A program made the position numbers and the translations under genes. This document shows positions 15,685 through 24,389 of a stretch of 64,000 bases of DNA, piece by piece. Every line of letters starts with the position of its first letter. The stretch's first letter is position 1. Under the pieces are notes generated by a model. It did no database searches. It was not told where the DNA came from and was given only the letters and a program-made list of their open reading frames with translations. Source of the stretch: Herbidospora sakaeratensis (GTDB lineage Bacteria; Actinomycetota; Actinomycetes; Streptosporangiales; Streptosporangiaceae); the NCBI RefSeq assembly GCF_001570525.1, contig NZ_BBXC01000010.1, positions 62,001 through 126,000 on the forward strand, given 5' to 3'.

Positions 15685-16403
15685 AGGTCTGGGACACCAT
15701 GACGGGCAACGACCTCACCCGGGACTGGCTGGCGTTCGAGGCCCGCGCCGAGAAGCTGCCGGCCGACTACCGGGAGGCGTGGGAGCAGATCAAGGGCCAT
15801 CTCTTCCCTTATGGAGACTTCAGCGGCCGGAACCTGATGCCGATCCTCGACGGCGCGCTGGGGCTGCTCGAGGAGACGGCGGCCGACGGGCGGAGCATCC
15901 ACGAAGTGCTGGGCGACGACGTCCCCGGTTTCTGCGCGGCGCTGGCCGGCGGCGAGGGGGCCCGCAGCCATCGCGACCGGTGGCGGGCGCGGTTGAACAG
16001 AAAAGTGGCCCGCAAACTGGGCATCCGGAACATCGTCGAAGGCAAGCGGCAGTGGCGGGCGTACGTCGCCCGGATCAAGGCGCTGCCGCCCGACTACCAG
16101 ATCGTCTACAAGGAGATGCAGCGCTACTTCTTCAGGGTCGGGGCGGCCGACCTGCTCGCCGGCGTCCTCGACTTCTTCGAGGAGGGCGCGGCCGAGGGCA
16201 AGGGGGTGCTGGAGCTGACCGGAACCGACGTCGCGGCCTTCTGCGACGACCTGATCGACGGATCGCGCCTCCGCATGACCGGGCATCCCGACCTGCGGAC
16301 CGCCGCGGGCGTCGTGCTCGCGGGCGGCCGGTCCACCCGGATGGGACCGGCCCAAGGCGTGGCTGGAGTGGCCGGCTCGACCCGGCGCTGGAGTCGGTGG
16401 TGA
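15681..16403 (+). CDS. Tandem DUF1048 protein with a fused mobA-derived tail
   Basis: Two DUF1048 helical domains in a row: about 1-95 (WEQIKGHLFPYGDFSGRNLMPILDGALGLLEE, then VLGDDVPGFCAAL) and about 105-195 (YKEMQRYFFRVGAADLLAGVLDFFEEGAAEGK, then VAAFCDDLIDG). DUF1048 proteins are normally single-domain, about 110 residues. After residue 195 the frame runs without a stop into AAGVVLAGGRSTRMG, which is the nucleotide-binding signature of molybdopterin guanylyltransferase, and ends soon after. The last 40 or so residues therefore come from a neighbouring decayed gene. Coupled to padR by ATGA. Confidence 0.82.
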   Translation: MKVWDTMTGNDLTRDWLAFEARAEKLPADYREAWEQIKGHLFPYGDFSGRNLMPILDGALGLLEETAADGRSIHEVLGDDVPGFCAALAGGEGARSHRDRWRARLNRKVARKLGIRNIVEGKRQWRAYVARIKALPPDYQIVYKEMQRYFFRVGAADLLAGVLDFFEEGAAEGKGVLELTGTDVAAFCDDLIDGSRLRMTGHPDLRTAAGVVLAGGRSTRMGPAQGVAGVAGSTRRWSRW

Positions 16404-16470
16404 ACGTCACCTCGCCCGACGAGTACGCGGCGGCCCGCGACGGGCGGCTGCCTCTGGTGGCGGGCGATGC
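16275..16470 (+). pseudogene. Internally deleted mobA-like (molybdenum cofactor guanylyltransferase) remnant
   Basis: ATG 16275 starts MTGHPDLRTAAGVVLAGGRSTRMG, the start of a MobA-type nucleotidyltransferase (LAGGxSxRMG). The DNA then reads RPKAWLEWPAR in a second frame and LDPALESVVNVTSPDEYAAA in a third; the last resembles the C-terminal NxxTPxDY of MobA. An intact MobA has about 190 residues, so roughly two thirds of the middle is missing and at least two frame changes occurred. In-frame with the DUF1048 gene, which now reads into it. Confidence 0.55.
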
Positions 16471-16496
16471 CGTCGCCTTCTGGTCATCTGCTGTAC

Positions 16497-16513
16497 TTGC
16501 GAATAACTTGCAA
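16497..16513. promoter_or_regulatory. Nur-type (nickel-responsive Fur family) box
   Basis: TTGCGA-ATAAC-TTGCAA fits the tTGCaa-N5-ttGCAA consensus that I recall for Streptomyces coelicolor Nur, with one mismatch. It lies 31 bp before the start of the nickel-type ABC operon and is flanked by a looser inverted repeat (GGTCATCTG 16482-16490 and CAGATGATC 16518-16526). Expected role: repression of nickel uptake when nickel is plentiful. Confidence 0.65.
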
Positions 16514-16543
16514 TAACCAGATGATCGCTTTACCTTCGCTCCC

Positions 16544-18082
16544 ATGACGCCCTTTCGCGCCAGATTCGCCCCTCTCGTCCTGATTTTTGCGCTCACCGCC
16601 TGTGCCGCGCCCGCCCCGAGCTCACCCGACGACACGTTCGTGCTCGGGATGAGCTCGGAGCCGGACACCCTCAACCCGGTCCTCGGCTACGGCGCCGACG
16701 GCGGTTCCTTGTTGTACGACGGGCTGGTCCGCCGCGACGCCGACCTTTCGCTTCAGCCCGCCCTGGCGGACACGCTGCCCGAGATCGACGGCACGACGGT
16801 CACCTTCGCTCTGCGCAAGGACGTCAAGTTCCACGACGGGACCCCGCTGACCAGCGAGGACGTCGTCTACACCTACGAGTCGGTGCTCGACGAGAAGAAC
16901 AACTCCGGCATCCGCGGCGACTTCGCGGCCATCGCGTCGGTGGAGGCGCCCGACCCCGCGACGGTGGTGTTCCGCCTCAAGTACCCGTACGCGCCGATCC
17001 TGCAGCGCGCCACGCTGGGCATCGTGCCGGCCGGTCGCGCGTCCGGCACGCGGCCGATCGGCACCGGGCCGTTCAGCTTCGTGTCGTGGACGCCCGGCGA
17101 CAAGATCGTTTTGAAGGCCAATCCGGCCTACTGGGGCGGCGCGCCGGCGATCAAGCAGCTGGTGCTGGCCTACGCCGCCGACGACAACGTGCGCGCCACC
17201 CGGATGGCGGCCGGGGAGTTCGACGCGACCGTGTTGCCGCCGAAGGCCGCCGCGCGGTTCGACGGCCAGGCCGGGCTGACCGTGCACCGGGTGCCGAGCG
17301 CCGACTACCGGGGCGTCATGTTCCCGTTCGGCGTCCCCGTCACCGGCGACCCGGCGATCCGCAGGGCGGTGAATCTGGCGCTCGACCGGTCGGCGATGGT
17401 CGACATGATCCTGGCCGGAGCCGGCGAACCGGCGTTCGGGCCCGTCGCGCCCGGCACCACCTGGCACAACCCCGCGATCACCGGGTCGGCCACCGCCGAC
17501 CAGACGGGGGCCGCCGAGGTTCTGGACGAGGCCGGCTGGCGCGCCGGCGACGACGGCGTGCGCGTGAAGGACGGCGCCCGCGCGAGCTTCACGCTGATGT
17601 ACCCGGCGGGCGACTCGCTGCGCAAGGACCTGGCCCTGGCCGTCGCCTCCGACGTCAAGAAGGTCGGCGTCGACGTGCGGCTGGCCGGCCTCGACTGGGA
17701 CGCGATCGAGCCACGGATGGCGAAGGACGCCCTGGTCATGGGCTACGGCACGCCGTTCGACCCCGACTACACCAATTACGAGCTGTTCCACTCGGCCTTC
17801 GCCGGCCAGGGCTTCTTCAACCCGGGCGGCTACCAGGTCCCCGAGGTGGACGCACTGCTGGAGAAGGGCCGCGAGGAGCCCGACCCGGCCGTGCGCAAGC
17901 AGACCTACGACGCCTTCCAGCAGCGCATCAGCGACGACGCCGCCTGGGCCTACCTGGTCTACCTCAAGCACGTCTACGTGGTGCGCGGCAAATGGGCAGG
18001 CATCACGCCGTCGGTGGAGGCGCACGAACACGAGACCGGCGGCCTGTTCCGGAACATCGCCGAGTGGAAGCCGGCGGCATGA
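16544..18082 (+). CDS. nikA: Nickel/peptide-type ABC transporter substrate-binding lipoprotein
   Basis: 512 residues. A lipoprotein signal with lipobox LTAC (cysteine at about 19) precedes an SBP_bac_5 (DppA/NikA) fold: SSEPDTLNPVLGYGADG, VTFALRKDVKFHDGTPLTSEDVVYTYE, RPIGTGPFSF, ANPAYWGG and a long C-terminal lobe. The family binds dipeptides, haem, or nickel chelates. Nickel is favoured here by the Nur-type box upstream and the NicO permease downstream. It is the first of five coupled genes (overlap ATGA with the next). Confidence 0.82.
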   Translation: MTPFRARFAPLVLIFALTACAAPAPSSPDDTFVLGMSSEPDTLNPVLGYGADGGSLLYDGLVRRDADLSLQPALADTLPEIDGTTVTFALRKDVKFHDGTPLTSEDVVYTYESVLDEKNNSGIRGDFAAIASVEAPDPATVVFRLKYPYAPILQRATLGIVPAGRASGTRPIGTGPFSFVSWTPGDKIVLKANPAYWGGAPAIKQLVLAYAADDNVRATRMAAGEFDATVLPPKAAARFDGQAGLTVHRVPSADYRGVMFPFGVPVTGDPAIRRAVNLALDRSAMVDMILAGAGEPAFGPVAPGTTWHNPAITGSATADQTGAAEVLDEAGWRAGDDGVRVKDGARASFTLMYPAGDSLRKDLALAVASDVKKVGVDVRLAGLDWDAIEPRMAKDALVMGYGTPFDPDYTNYELFHSAFAGQGFFNPGGYQVPEVDALLEKGREEPDPAVRKQTYDAFQQRISDDAAWAYLVYLKHVYVVRGKWAGITPSVEAHEHETGGLFRNIAEWKPAA

Positions 18083-19062
18083 CCCGTGCGCTCGCCCGCA
18101 TGGCGCTCTGGCGGCTGGTGTTCGCCGTGCCGCTGGTGTTCGCCGTCACCCTGGGCATGTTCGCGCTGGCCAAGGCGTCGCCGTTCGACCCGGTCAGGCA
18201 GTATCTCGGCGACCGCGCGGTCGTCACAAGTCCCGAGGTCGTGGCGCGGATCAGGGAGAACTGGGGGCTCGACCGGCCGGTCGCCGAGCAGTATCTGACG
18301 TGGCTGGGCAACCTGCTGCGGGGCGACCTCGGCGACTCGCGCAGCATGCACCGGCCGGTCGCCGAGGTGATCGGCGAGCGGATCGGCTGGACCCTGCTCG
18401 CGGTGGGCTGCGCGCTGGTGCTGATGCTGGTGGTCAGCCTCGCGGTCGGCGCGCTGGCCGCCTGGCGGCGCGACTCGTGGCTCGACCGGCTGATCTCCGG
18501 CACCGCGTACGCCAACGAGGCGGCCCCGGTGTTCTGGGTCGCGCTGATCGTGATCTGGGTGTTCGCCGTGCAGTTGCGGTGGTTGCCGCCGGGCGGGCTG
18601 ACCGACCCGGCCGCCACCACGCTGGAGGCCGGAGACGTGCTGCGGCACCTGATCCTGCCGGTGACGGTGCTGGCGTTCTCGCAGTCGTCGTGGTTGTTGC
18701 TGTTCGTGCGCGAGTCGCTGATCGCCACCCTGCGGGAGGACTTCGTGCTCGGCGCGCGGGCCCGGGGCCTGCGGGAGCGCACGGTGATCGGGCGGCACGC
18801 GCTGCGCTCGGCGTTGTTGCCGTTCATCACGCTGCTCGGGGCGCGTATCCCCGAACTGGTCACCGGCGCGATCCTGGTGGAGAGCGTCTTCTCGTGGCCG
18901 GGGGTGGCGTCGGCGTCGGTGCAGGCGGCGCTGGCCGCCGACTTCCCGCTGCTCGCCGCGCTCACCCTGCTGGCCACGCTCGCTGTGGTGGTCGGCAACC
19001 TGCTCGCCGACGGCGCCTACGTGATCGCCGATCCGCGGGTGCGGGTCCTGGGGGTGAGCTGA
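18079..19062 (+). CDS. nikB: ABC transporter permease, DppB/NikB type
   Basis: 327 residues, six predicted membrane helices. BPD_transp_1 features: an N-terminal helix, ENWGLDRPVAEQYLTWLGNLLRGDLGDS (the usual loop before helix 2), and the EAA loop FVLGARARGLRERTVIGRHALRSALLPF. Start ATG 18079 overlaps the nikA stop; the stop shares one base with the nikC start (TGATG). Forms the channel together with the next gene. Confidence 0.85.
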   Translation: MTRALARMALWRLVFAVPLVFAVTLGMFALAKASPFDPVRQYLGDRAVVTSPEVVARIRENWGLDRPVAEQYLTWLGNLLRGDLGDSRSMHRPVAEVIGERIGWTLLAVGCALVLMLVVSLAVGALAAWRRDSWLDRLISGTAYANEAAPVFWVALIVIWVFAVQLRWLPPGGLTDPAATTLEAGDVLRHLILPVTVLAFSQSSWLLLFVRESLIATLREDFVLGARARGLRERTVIGRHALRSALLPFITLLGARIPELVTGAILVESVFSWPGVASASVQAALAADFPLLAALTLLATLAVVVGNLLADGAYVIADPRVRVLGVS

Positions 19063-19876
19063 TGAGGACGTCGGTGCGGATCGCCGCCGGAGTGCTCGTC
19101 GCGCTCGCGCTGGCCGTGCTGCTGGTGCCCGCGATCGTGCAGCTCGACCAGCAACTCGTCGACCTGCGGTCGGCCAACCAGGCGCCCTCCTTCGCGCACC
19201 CCTTCGGCACCGACGAAGTGGGGCGCGACGTGCTGCTCCGGGTCGTCTACGGACTGCGCGTCTCGTTGCTCATCGGCCTGGTGGCGGCTCTGGTGTCGGT
19301 CACGGTCGGGACCGTGGCCGGGCTGACCGCCGGCGCGCTCGGCGGGGCCGCCGACCGGGTCATCATGCGGGTGGTGGACGGCTTCAACTCCGTGCCGCAC
19401 CTGCTGTTCGGCATCTTCATCGTGGCGCTGTTCTCGCCCAGCGCGACCGCCGTCGTGGCCTCGGTCGGGCTCACCCACTGGACGACCGCGGCCCGGATCG
19501 TGCGCTCGGAGGTGCTCACGCTGCGCGCCCGGCCGTTCGTGGACGCGGCGATCTCCGGCGGGTCGGGCCGGTTGCGCGTCGTCAGGCGGCACCTCCTGCC
19601 GCACCTGCTGCCGCACATCGCGCTGGCGTCGGTGCTGATGGTCCCGCACGCCATCTGGCACGAGACCGCGCTCAGCTTCCTCGGCCTGGGCCTGCCCCCG
19701 CACCTCGCCTCACTGGGCAACATGATCAACGACGGGGCGCGGTCGCTGCTGGCCGGCAACTGGTGGGCCTCGCTGTTCCCCGGCCTGTTCATCCTGCTGC
19801 CGACCCTGGCCGTCTCGGTGCTCGTCCAACACTGGCGCGACCGCGCCAACCCGCGCCGGCGATCGGAGCTGCAGCT

Positions 19877-19880
<4 letters not shown>
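19062..19880 (+). CDS. nikC: ABC transporter permease, DppC/NikC type
   Basis: 272 residues. Typical DppC layout: N-terminal helix, PFGTDEVGRDVLLRVVYGLRVSLLIG, then four or five further helices and the EAA loop FVDAAISGGSGRLRVVRRHLLPHLLP. The late ALSFLGLGLPPHLASLGNMI is characteristic of the family. Its stop overlaps a GTG start of the next gene. Confidence 0.86.
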
Positions 19881-20795
<915 letters not shown>

Positions 20796-20809
<14 letters not shown>

Positions 20810-21431
20810 CGGCATCACCGTCTCCTACGGCCGTCAGCGCGTGTTGCGCGGCGCCGACCTGACCGTGGCCCCCGGCGTCGTCACCGGGCTGGCCGGGCCG
20901 AGCGGCTGCGGCAAGTCGACGCTGGCCCGGGTGCTCGCCCTGATGTTGCGGCCCGACGCCGGGCGGCTCACCGTCGACGGGACCGAGGTCCGCCGCTGGC
21001 GGCAGCGGGCCGCCCGCGACCTGCGCACCCGGGTCGCGCTGATCTTCCAGCAGCCCCGGCTCGCCGTCGACCCCCGGCTCACCCTGCGGGAGATCGCCGA
21101 GGAGCCCTTCCACGCCACCGGCCGCCCGGTCGAGGACCTGACCGACGACGTGGGCCTCACCCCCGAACTGCTGGTCCGCCGCCCGCACGAAGTGTCCGAC
21201 GGGCAGCTCCAGCGCGCCTGCGTCGCCCGCGCGCTCGCGCTGCGCCCCCGCTACGTGATCTGCGACGAGATGACCACCATGCTCGACGCCTCCACCCAGG
21301 CCCATCTCGTCGCCCGGCTGGAGGCGTACCGGACCGAGACCGGCGCCGGGATCCTCGCCATCACCCACGACGACGAGCTGCTCACCCGCTGGACCGGCCC
21401 GTCGGGCGGCCCTACCGTGCGTATGGGGTAA
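20796..21431 (+). CDS. nikE: ABC transporter ATPase, NikE-like
   Basis: 211 residues, shorter than DppF because it lacks the oligopeptide-type C-terminal extension, which agrees with NikE-like proteins. Walker A GPSGCGKST, Q-loop IFQQPRLAVDP, H-loop ITHDDE. The signature reads VSDGQLQR rather than LSGGQ, and Walker B is YVICDEMTTMLD where DEPTSGLD or DEATSALD is usual; the catalytic glutamate is kept. I read these as features of a metal-uptake subgroup rather than damage. Confidence 0.82.
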
Positions 21432-21536
21432 ATCTTCGCGAATCGGACGTTCATTCACTGGTTGCCCTCCCGTCGCACGCCCGCTGATCGCACCTGGCTG
21501 AATGTGAACGCTCGACCCATTCGTGCAGGAGATCGT

Positions 21537-22181
21537 GTGACCATCCCCAGCCGCGCGCCGGTGGCCGTGCTGCTCGTGGCAGCCGTGCTGACGGTGTGGG
21601 CGGGCCTCGCCGGGCCCGCCTCCGCGCACCCCTTCGGCGCGCCGCCGACCGCGCGGATCAGCGCCAGCGGGTCGCAGGTGGCGATCCACTACACCGCGAG
21701 CGCCGACGACTGGTTCGCCCTCGGCACGGCCAAGGGCGCGTTCGACGACGCGGCCCCCCAGCTCACCGGCGAGGAGAAGCTGGAACGCTCCTCGGTGGTC
21801 CGCGACTACCTGCTGCGCACCATCGCCGTCGCGCAGGACGGCAAGCCGTGCCCCGGCCGCCTGGCGTCGCTGGTGGGCGTGACCGACAACGGCGCGCAGT
21901 TCGACTACGACTGCGGCCGCCCGGTCGACGGCCTCGACGTCACCCTGAGCGCCCTGACCGACCTCGACGGCAACTACCGCACGGTGCTCGTCTTCGCCCC
22001 GCCGGTCGAGCGGGAGCAGATGCTCTTCACCTCGACGACGACCACCCAGCACCTGGACTTCTCCGCCTCCGGCGTCTCGACCGCCGTGGTCGGCGTCGCC
22101 TTGTGGCTGGCGTTCGTCGTGGTCGCCGGGGTCGGCGGCCTGGTCGTGCTGCGCACGCGGCGCCGGAGGGTGGCGGCGTGA
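21537..22181 (+). CDS. Secreted, C-terminally anchored partner of the NicO nickel permease
   Basis: 214 residues. Signal peptide with LLVAAVLTVWAGLAGPASAHP; the mature protein begins HPFGAPPTARI, whose N-terminal histidine could bind metal. A soluble domain of about 150 residues follows, with one Cys pair (PCPGRL...DYDCGR), and a C-terminal membrane helix (AVVGVALWLAFVVVAGVGGLVVL) plus basic tail closes it. Similar proteins commonly precede NicO-type transporters in actinobacteria and are thought to help present the metal. Start GTG 21537 has AGGAG upstream. Overlaps the NicO gene in GTGA. Confidence 0.72.
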   Translation: MTIPSRAPVAVLLVAAVLTVWAGLAGPASAHPFGAPPTARISASGSQVAIHYTASADDWFALGTAKGAFDDAAPQLTGEEKLERSSVVRDYLLRTIAVAQDGKPCPGRLASLVGVTDNGAQFDYDCGRPVDGLDVTLSALTDLDGNYRTVLVFAPPVEREQMLFTSTTTTQHLDFSASGVSTAVVGVALWLAFVVVAGVGGLVVLRTRRRRVAA

Positions 22182-22981
22182 ACGGCCTGAACGGCATCGA
22201 CAGCCGGTTCGTCGCGTTCTTCGACGGCGGCGGGGCCTTCTGGATCGCCCTGGCCATCGCCCTGGGCGTCGGCGCGATGCACGCCGTCGCGCCCGGCCAC
22301 GGCAAGAGCGTCACCGCCGCCTACCTGGTCGGCACGCACGGCCGTTACCGCGACGCCGTCCGGCTCGGCGTCATCGTCGCGATCATGCACACGTTCTCGG
22401 TGCTGGTGCTGGCCCTGTTGTGGGTGGGCGTCTCCGACCTCGCCGGGGTGGGCACGGAGTCCGTCACCGCGTGGATGCAGGTGGTGGCGGCCGTCGTCGT
22501 CATCGGCGTCGGCGTGCACCTGGCCGTCCGGCACCTGCGGCAGAGGGCGCACGTCCATAGCGGACACGGACACGGTCATGGGCACGGCCATGGTCATGGG
22601 CACGGCCATGGGCATGGGCATGGGCACGGGCATGGTGAGGAGGCCACCGACCCGTGGTCGCGGAAGGGATTGATCGCGCTAGCCTTGTCCGGCGGTCTGC
22701 TGCCGTCGCCGTCGGCCTTCATCGTGCTGGTCAGCGGCCTGCTGACCGGGCGGGCGCTCGACGCGGTCGTGCTGGTGCTCGCGTTCGGGTTCGGCATGGC
22801 GTGCACGCTGACGGCGGTGGGGGTCGTCACGATCAAGGGCCACGGCCTGCTCACGCGGGGTCTGCGCGGCAGCTCGGCGGCCGCCGCCGTGTCGGCGTGG
22901 ACGCCGGTCGCGGCGGGCGTCGCCGTCGCCGTCGCAGGGTGTTTCTACCTGGCGAGTGCGGTCTTCGTCCTCACTGGTTAG
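22178..22981 (+). CDS. NicO-family nickel/cobalt permease with (GH)12 loop
   Basis: 267 residues with six or so membrane helices. Features of the NicO (RcnA/HupE-like) family: ALGVGAMHAVAPGHGKSVTAAYLVGTHG with the H-x-x-x-P-G-H-G-K motif, AIMHTFSVLVLAL, and LSGGLLPSPSAFIVLVSGL in the second half. Between the halves is a cytoplasmic or external loop of twelve Gly-His pairs plus HVHSG. The RcnA branch exports, other NicO members import; together with the Nur-box operon upstream, import or metal homeostasis of nickel is most likely, cobalt being an alternative. Confidence 0.85.
   Translation: MNGLNGIDSRFVAFFDGGGAFWIALAIALGVGAMHAVAPGHGKSVTAAYLVGTHGRYRDAVRLGVIVAIMHTFSVLVLALLWVGVSDLAGVGTESVTAWMQVVAAVVVIGVGVHLAVRHLRQRAHVHSGHGHGHGHGHGHGHGHGHGHGHGHGEEATDPWSRKGLIALALSGGLLPSPSAFIVLVSGLLTGRALDAVVLVLAFGFGMACTLTAVGVVTIKGHGLLTRGLRGSSAAAAVSAWTPVAAGVAVAVAGCFYLASAVFVLTG
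22562..22633 (+). repeat. Tandem Gly-His coding repeat
   Basis: Twelve consecutive GGN-CAY codon pairs within the NicO gene, a metal-binding loop. The reiteration makes the tract prone to length changes by slippage. Confidence 0.9.
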
Positions 22982-23203
22982 AGACGGTTTCTTTCCGATC
23001 GCCACCCCCTATCTCGACTTCCGCAATCACCGCATTCCGGAAGTCCTGGGATATGGTGAAAGTCACCGAGGACTTTTCGAGCGTTGGCACTCAGGTCGGC
23101 GTCGCCCCCGGCGAACCATGACTGTGTCAGCCAGTGCGGCCTTGACGTTTTCCCCTGCGAGCGGGGCAATTCGGCCGCCCATGACTCACGAGGAAGTTTC
23201 GTA

Positions 23204-23509
23204 ATGACCGTGCTCGGAACCACGGCGCCCACGATTCTGTACCTGACCGGAGACATCGACGTCTGCACCACCGCCGAACTGCGCCGCCGCATTCTCGTCG
23301 CCGTCGACCAGAGCGTCGAGGTGCTCCTCCTCGACCTGTCGGGGGTGACCTTCTGCGGCGCCGGCGGGCTCGGCATGCTGCTCCACGTGCAGGGCAGGGC
23401 CCGATCGCGGGGCGTGACCCTGGCGTTGACCGGCCTCACCCCGCAGCTGACCCGGCTGCTGGAGATCACTGAGCTGAGTGACCGCTTCCCGATCATCGAG
23501 GCGATGTAG
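23204..23509 (+). CDS. STAS-domain (anti-sigma factor antagonist-like) protein
   Basis: 101 residues, one STAS domain: [45 protein letters not shown] and [19 protein letters not shown]. In SpoIIAA/RsbV-type antagonists the loop reads D-S-S-G-L and the first serine is phosphorylated by the anti-sigma kinase; here it is G-A-G-G-L, so no phosphorylatable side chain is present. The protein may be a constitutive antagonist or act in another partner-switch. Start ATG 23204 follows GAGGAAG. The 3' end overlaps the convergent hydrolase gene by 17 bp. No kinase or sigma gene lies next to it. The 222 bp upstream hold no clear signal. Confidence 0.85.
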   Translation: MTVLGTTAPTILYLTGDIDVCTTAELRRRILVAVDQSVEVLLLDLSGVTFCGAGGLGMLLHVQGRARSRGVTLALTGLTPQLTRLLEITELSDRFPIIEAM

Positions 23510-24308
23510 CCCCTCCGGAGACGAACTCCAGGATGTCGGCGTGCAGGCGGTCGCGGTCGGTGTCGGGCAGGGCGTGGCCGCCGCCCTCGTACACCTTCAA
23601 GATCGCGCCGTCGATCAGCGCGGCTGACCGCTCGCCGCTCACCTCGATCGGCACGATCTGGTCGTCGTCGCCGTGGATGACCAGCGTCGGGACGTCGATC
23701 TTGGCCAGGTCGGGGCGGAAGTCGGCAGCCGTGAAGGCGGCGGCGCACTCGTACGCCGCCCGGTGGCCGCAGGCCATGCTCCGCGACCAGAAGGCGTCCC
23801 GGAGGCCCTGCGTGACGTCGCCCTTGCGGTTGTGGCCGAAGAAGGGGCCGTCGGCCAGGTCGCGGTAGAGCTGCGCCCGGTCGGCCAGCTCGGCTGCCCT
23901 GATCTCGTCGAACGGCTCGGCCGGCAGGCCCCCGGGCGTGACCGCGCCGACCAGGACGACTCTCGCGATGCGACCGGTGCCGTACCGGCCGATGTAGCGG
24001 ACGATCTCGCCGCCGCCGGTCGAGTGGCCGACCAGCGTGAGGTCGCGCAGGTCGAGGTGCTCGATCAGGCAGTCGAGGTCGTCGGCGTAGGTGTCCATGT
24101 CGTTGCCGAACCACGTCCGCGACGACCGGCCGTGGCCGCGCCGGTCGTGCGCGACGGCGCGGTGGCCGTGCCGCGCCAGGAACAGGGCGGCGGCCTCCCA
24201 GGCGTCGGAGTTCAGCGGCCACCCGTGGCTGAACAACACCGGCGGGCCGTCGAGCTCCCAGTCCTGGTAGAAGATCCGCGCACCGTCGTCGGCGATGACA
24301 AAGGACAC
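23493..24308 (-). CDS. Alpha/beta hydrolase (non-haem haloperoxidase-like)
   Basis: 271 residues. [15 protein letters not shown] (oxyanion hole), [12 protein letters not shown], nucleophile elbow [10 protein letters not shown] (Ser at about 95), acid in [11 protein letters not shown] and histidine in [11 protein letters not shown]: a complete triad in the arrangement of the non-haem chloroperoxidase/esterase group. GTG 24308 has AGGAGG five bases before it. Acts on an unknown ester or peroxyacid. It lies 81 bp downstream of the first LAL regulator in the same direction. Confidence 0.87.
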   Translation of the reverse strand: MSFVIADDGARIFYQDWELDGPPVLFSHGWPLNSDAWEAAALFLARHGHRAVAHDRRGHGRSSRTWFGNDMDTYADDLDCLIEHLDLRDLTLVGHSTGGGEIVRYIGRYGTGRIARVVLVGAVTPGGLPAEPFDEIRAAELADRAQLYRDLADGPFFGHNRKGDVTQGLRDAFWSRSMACGHRAAYECAAAFTAADFRPDLAKIDVPTLVIHGDDDQIVPIEVSGERSAALIDGAILKVYEGGGHALPDTDRDRLHADILEFVSGGATSPR

Positions 24309-24389
24309 CGTGGCCTCCTGCTCACATGGGTCGGAAGTCGAGCATGGCCGCCGGTGGCGGGTAAGGCACCACGCACCCTGCGTAGTCCG

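Noticed and set aside
16497-16543. Cobalamin or NiCo riboswitch before the ABC operon
   Set aside because: The leader is only about 30 nt and lacks the long conserved structure; the Nur box explains the region.
22562-22633. CRISPR-like array
   Set aside because: The repeat is a Gly-His coding tract inside the permease gene, without spacers.
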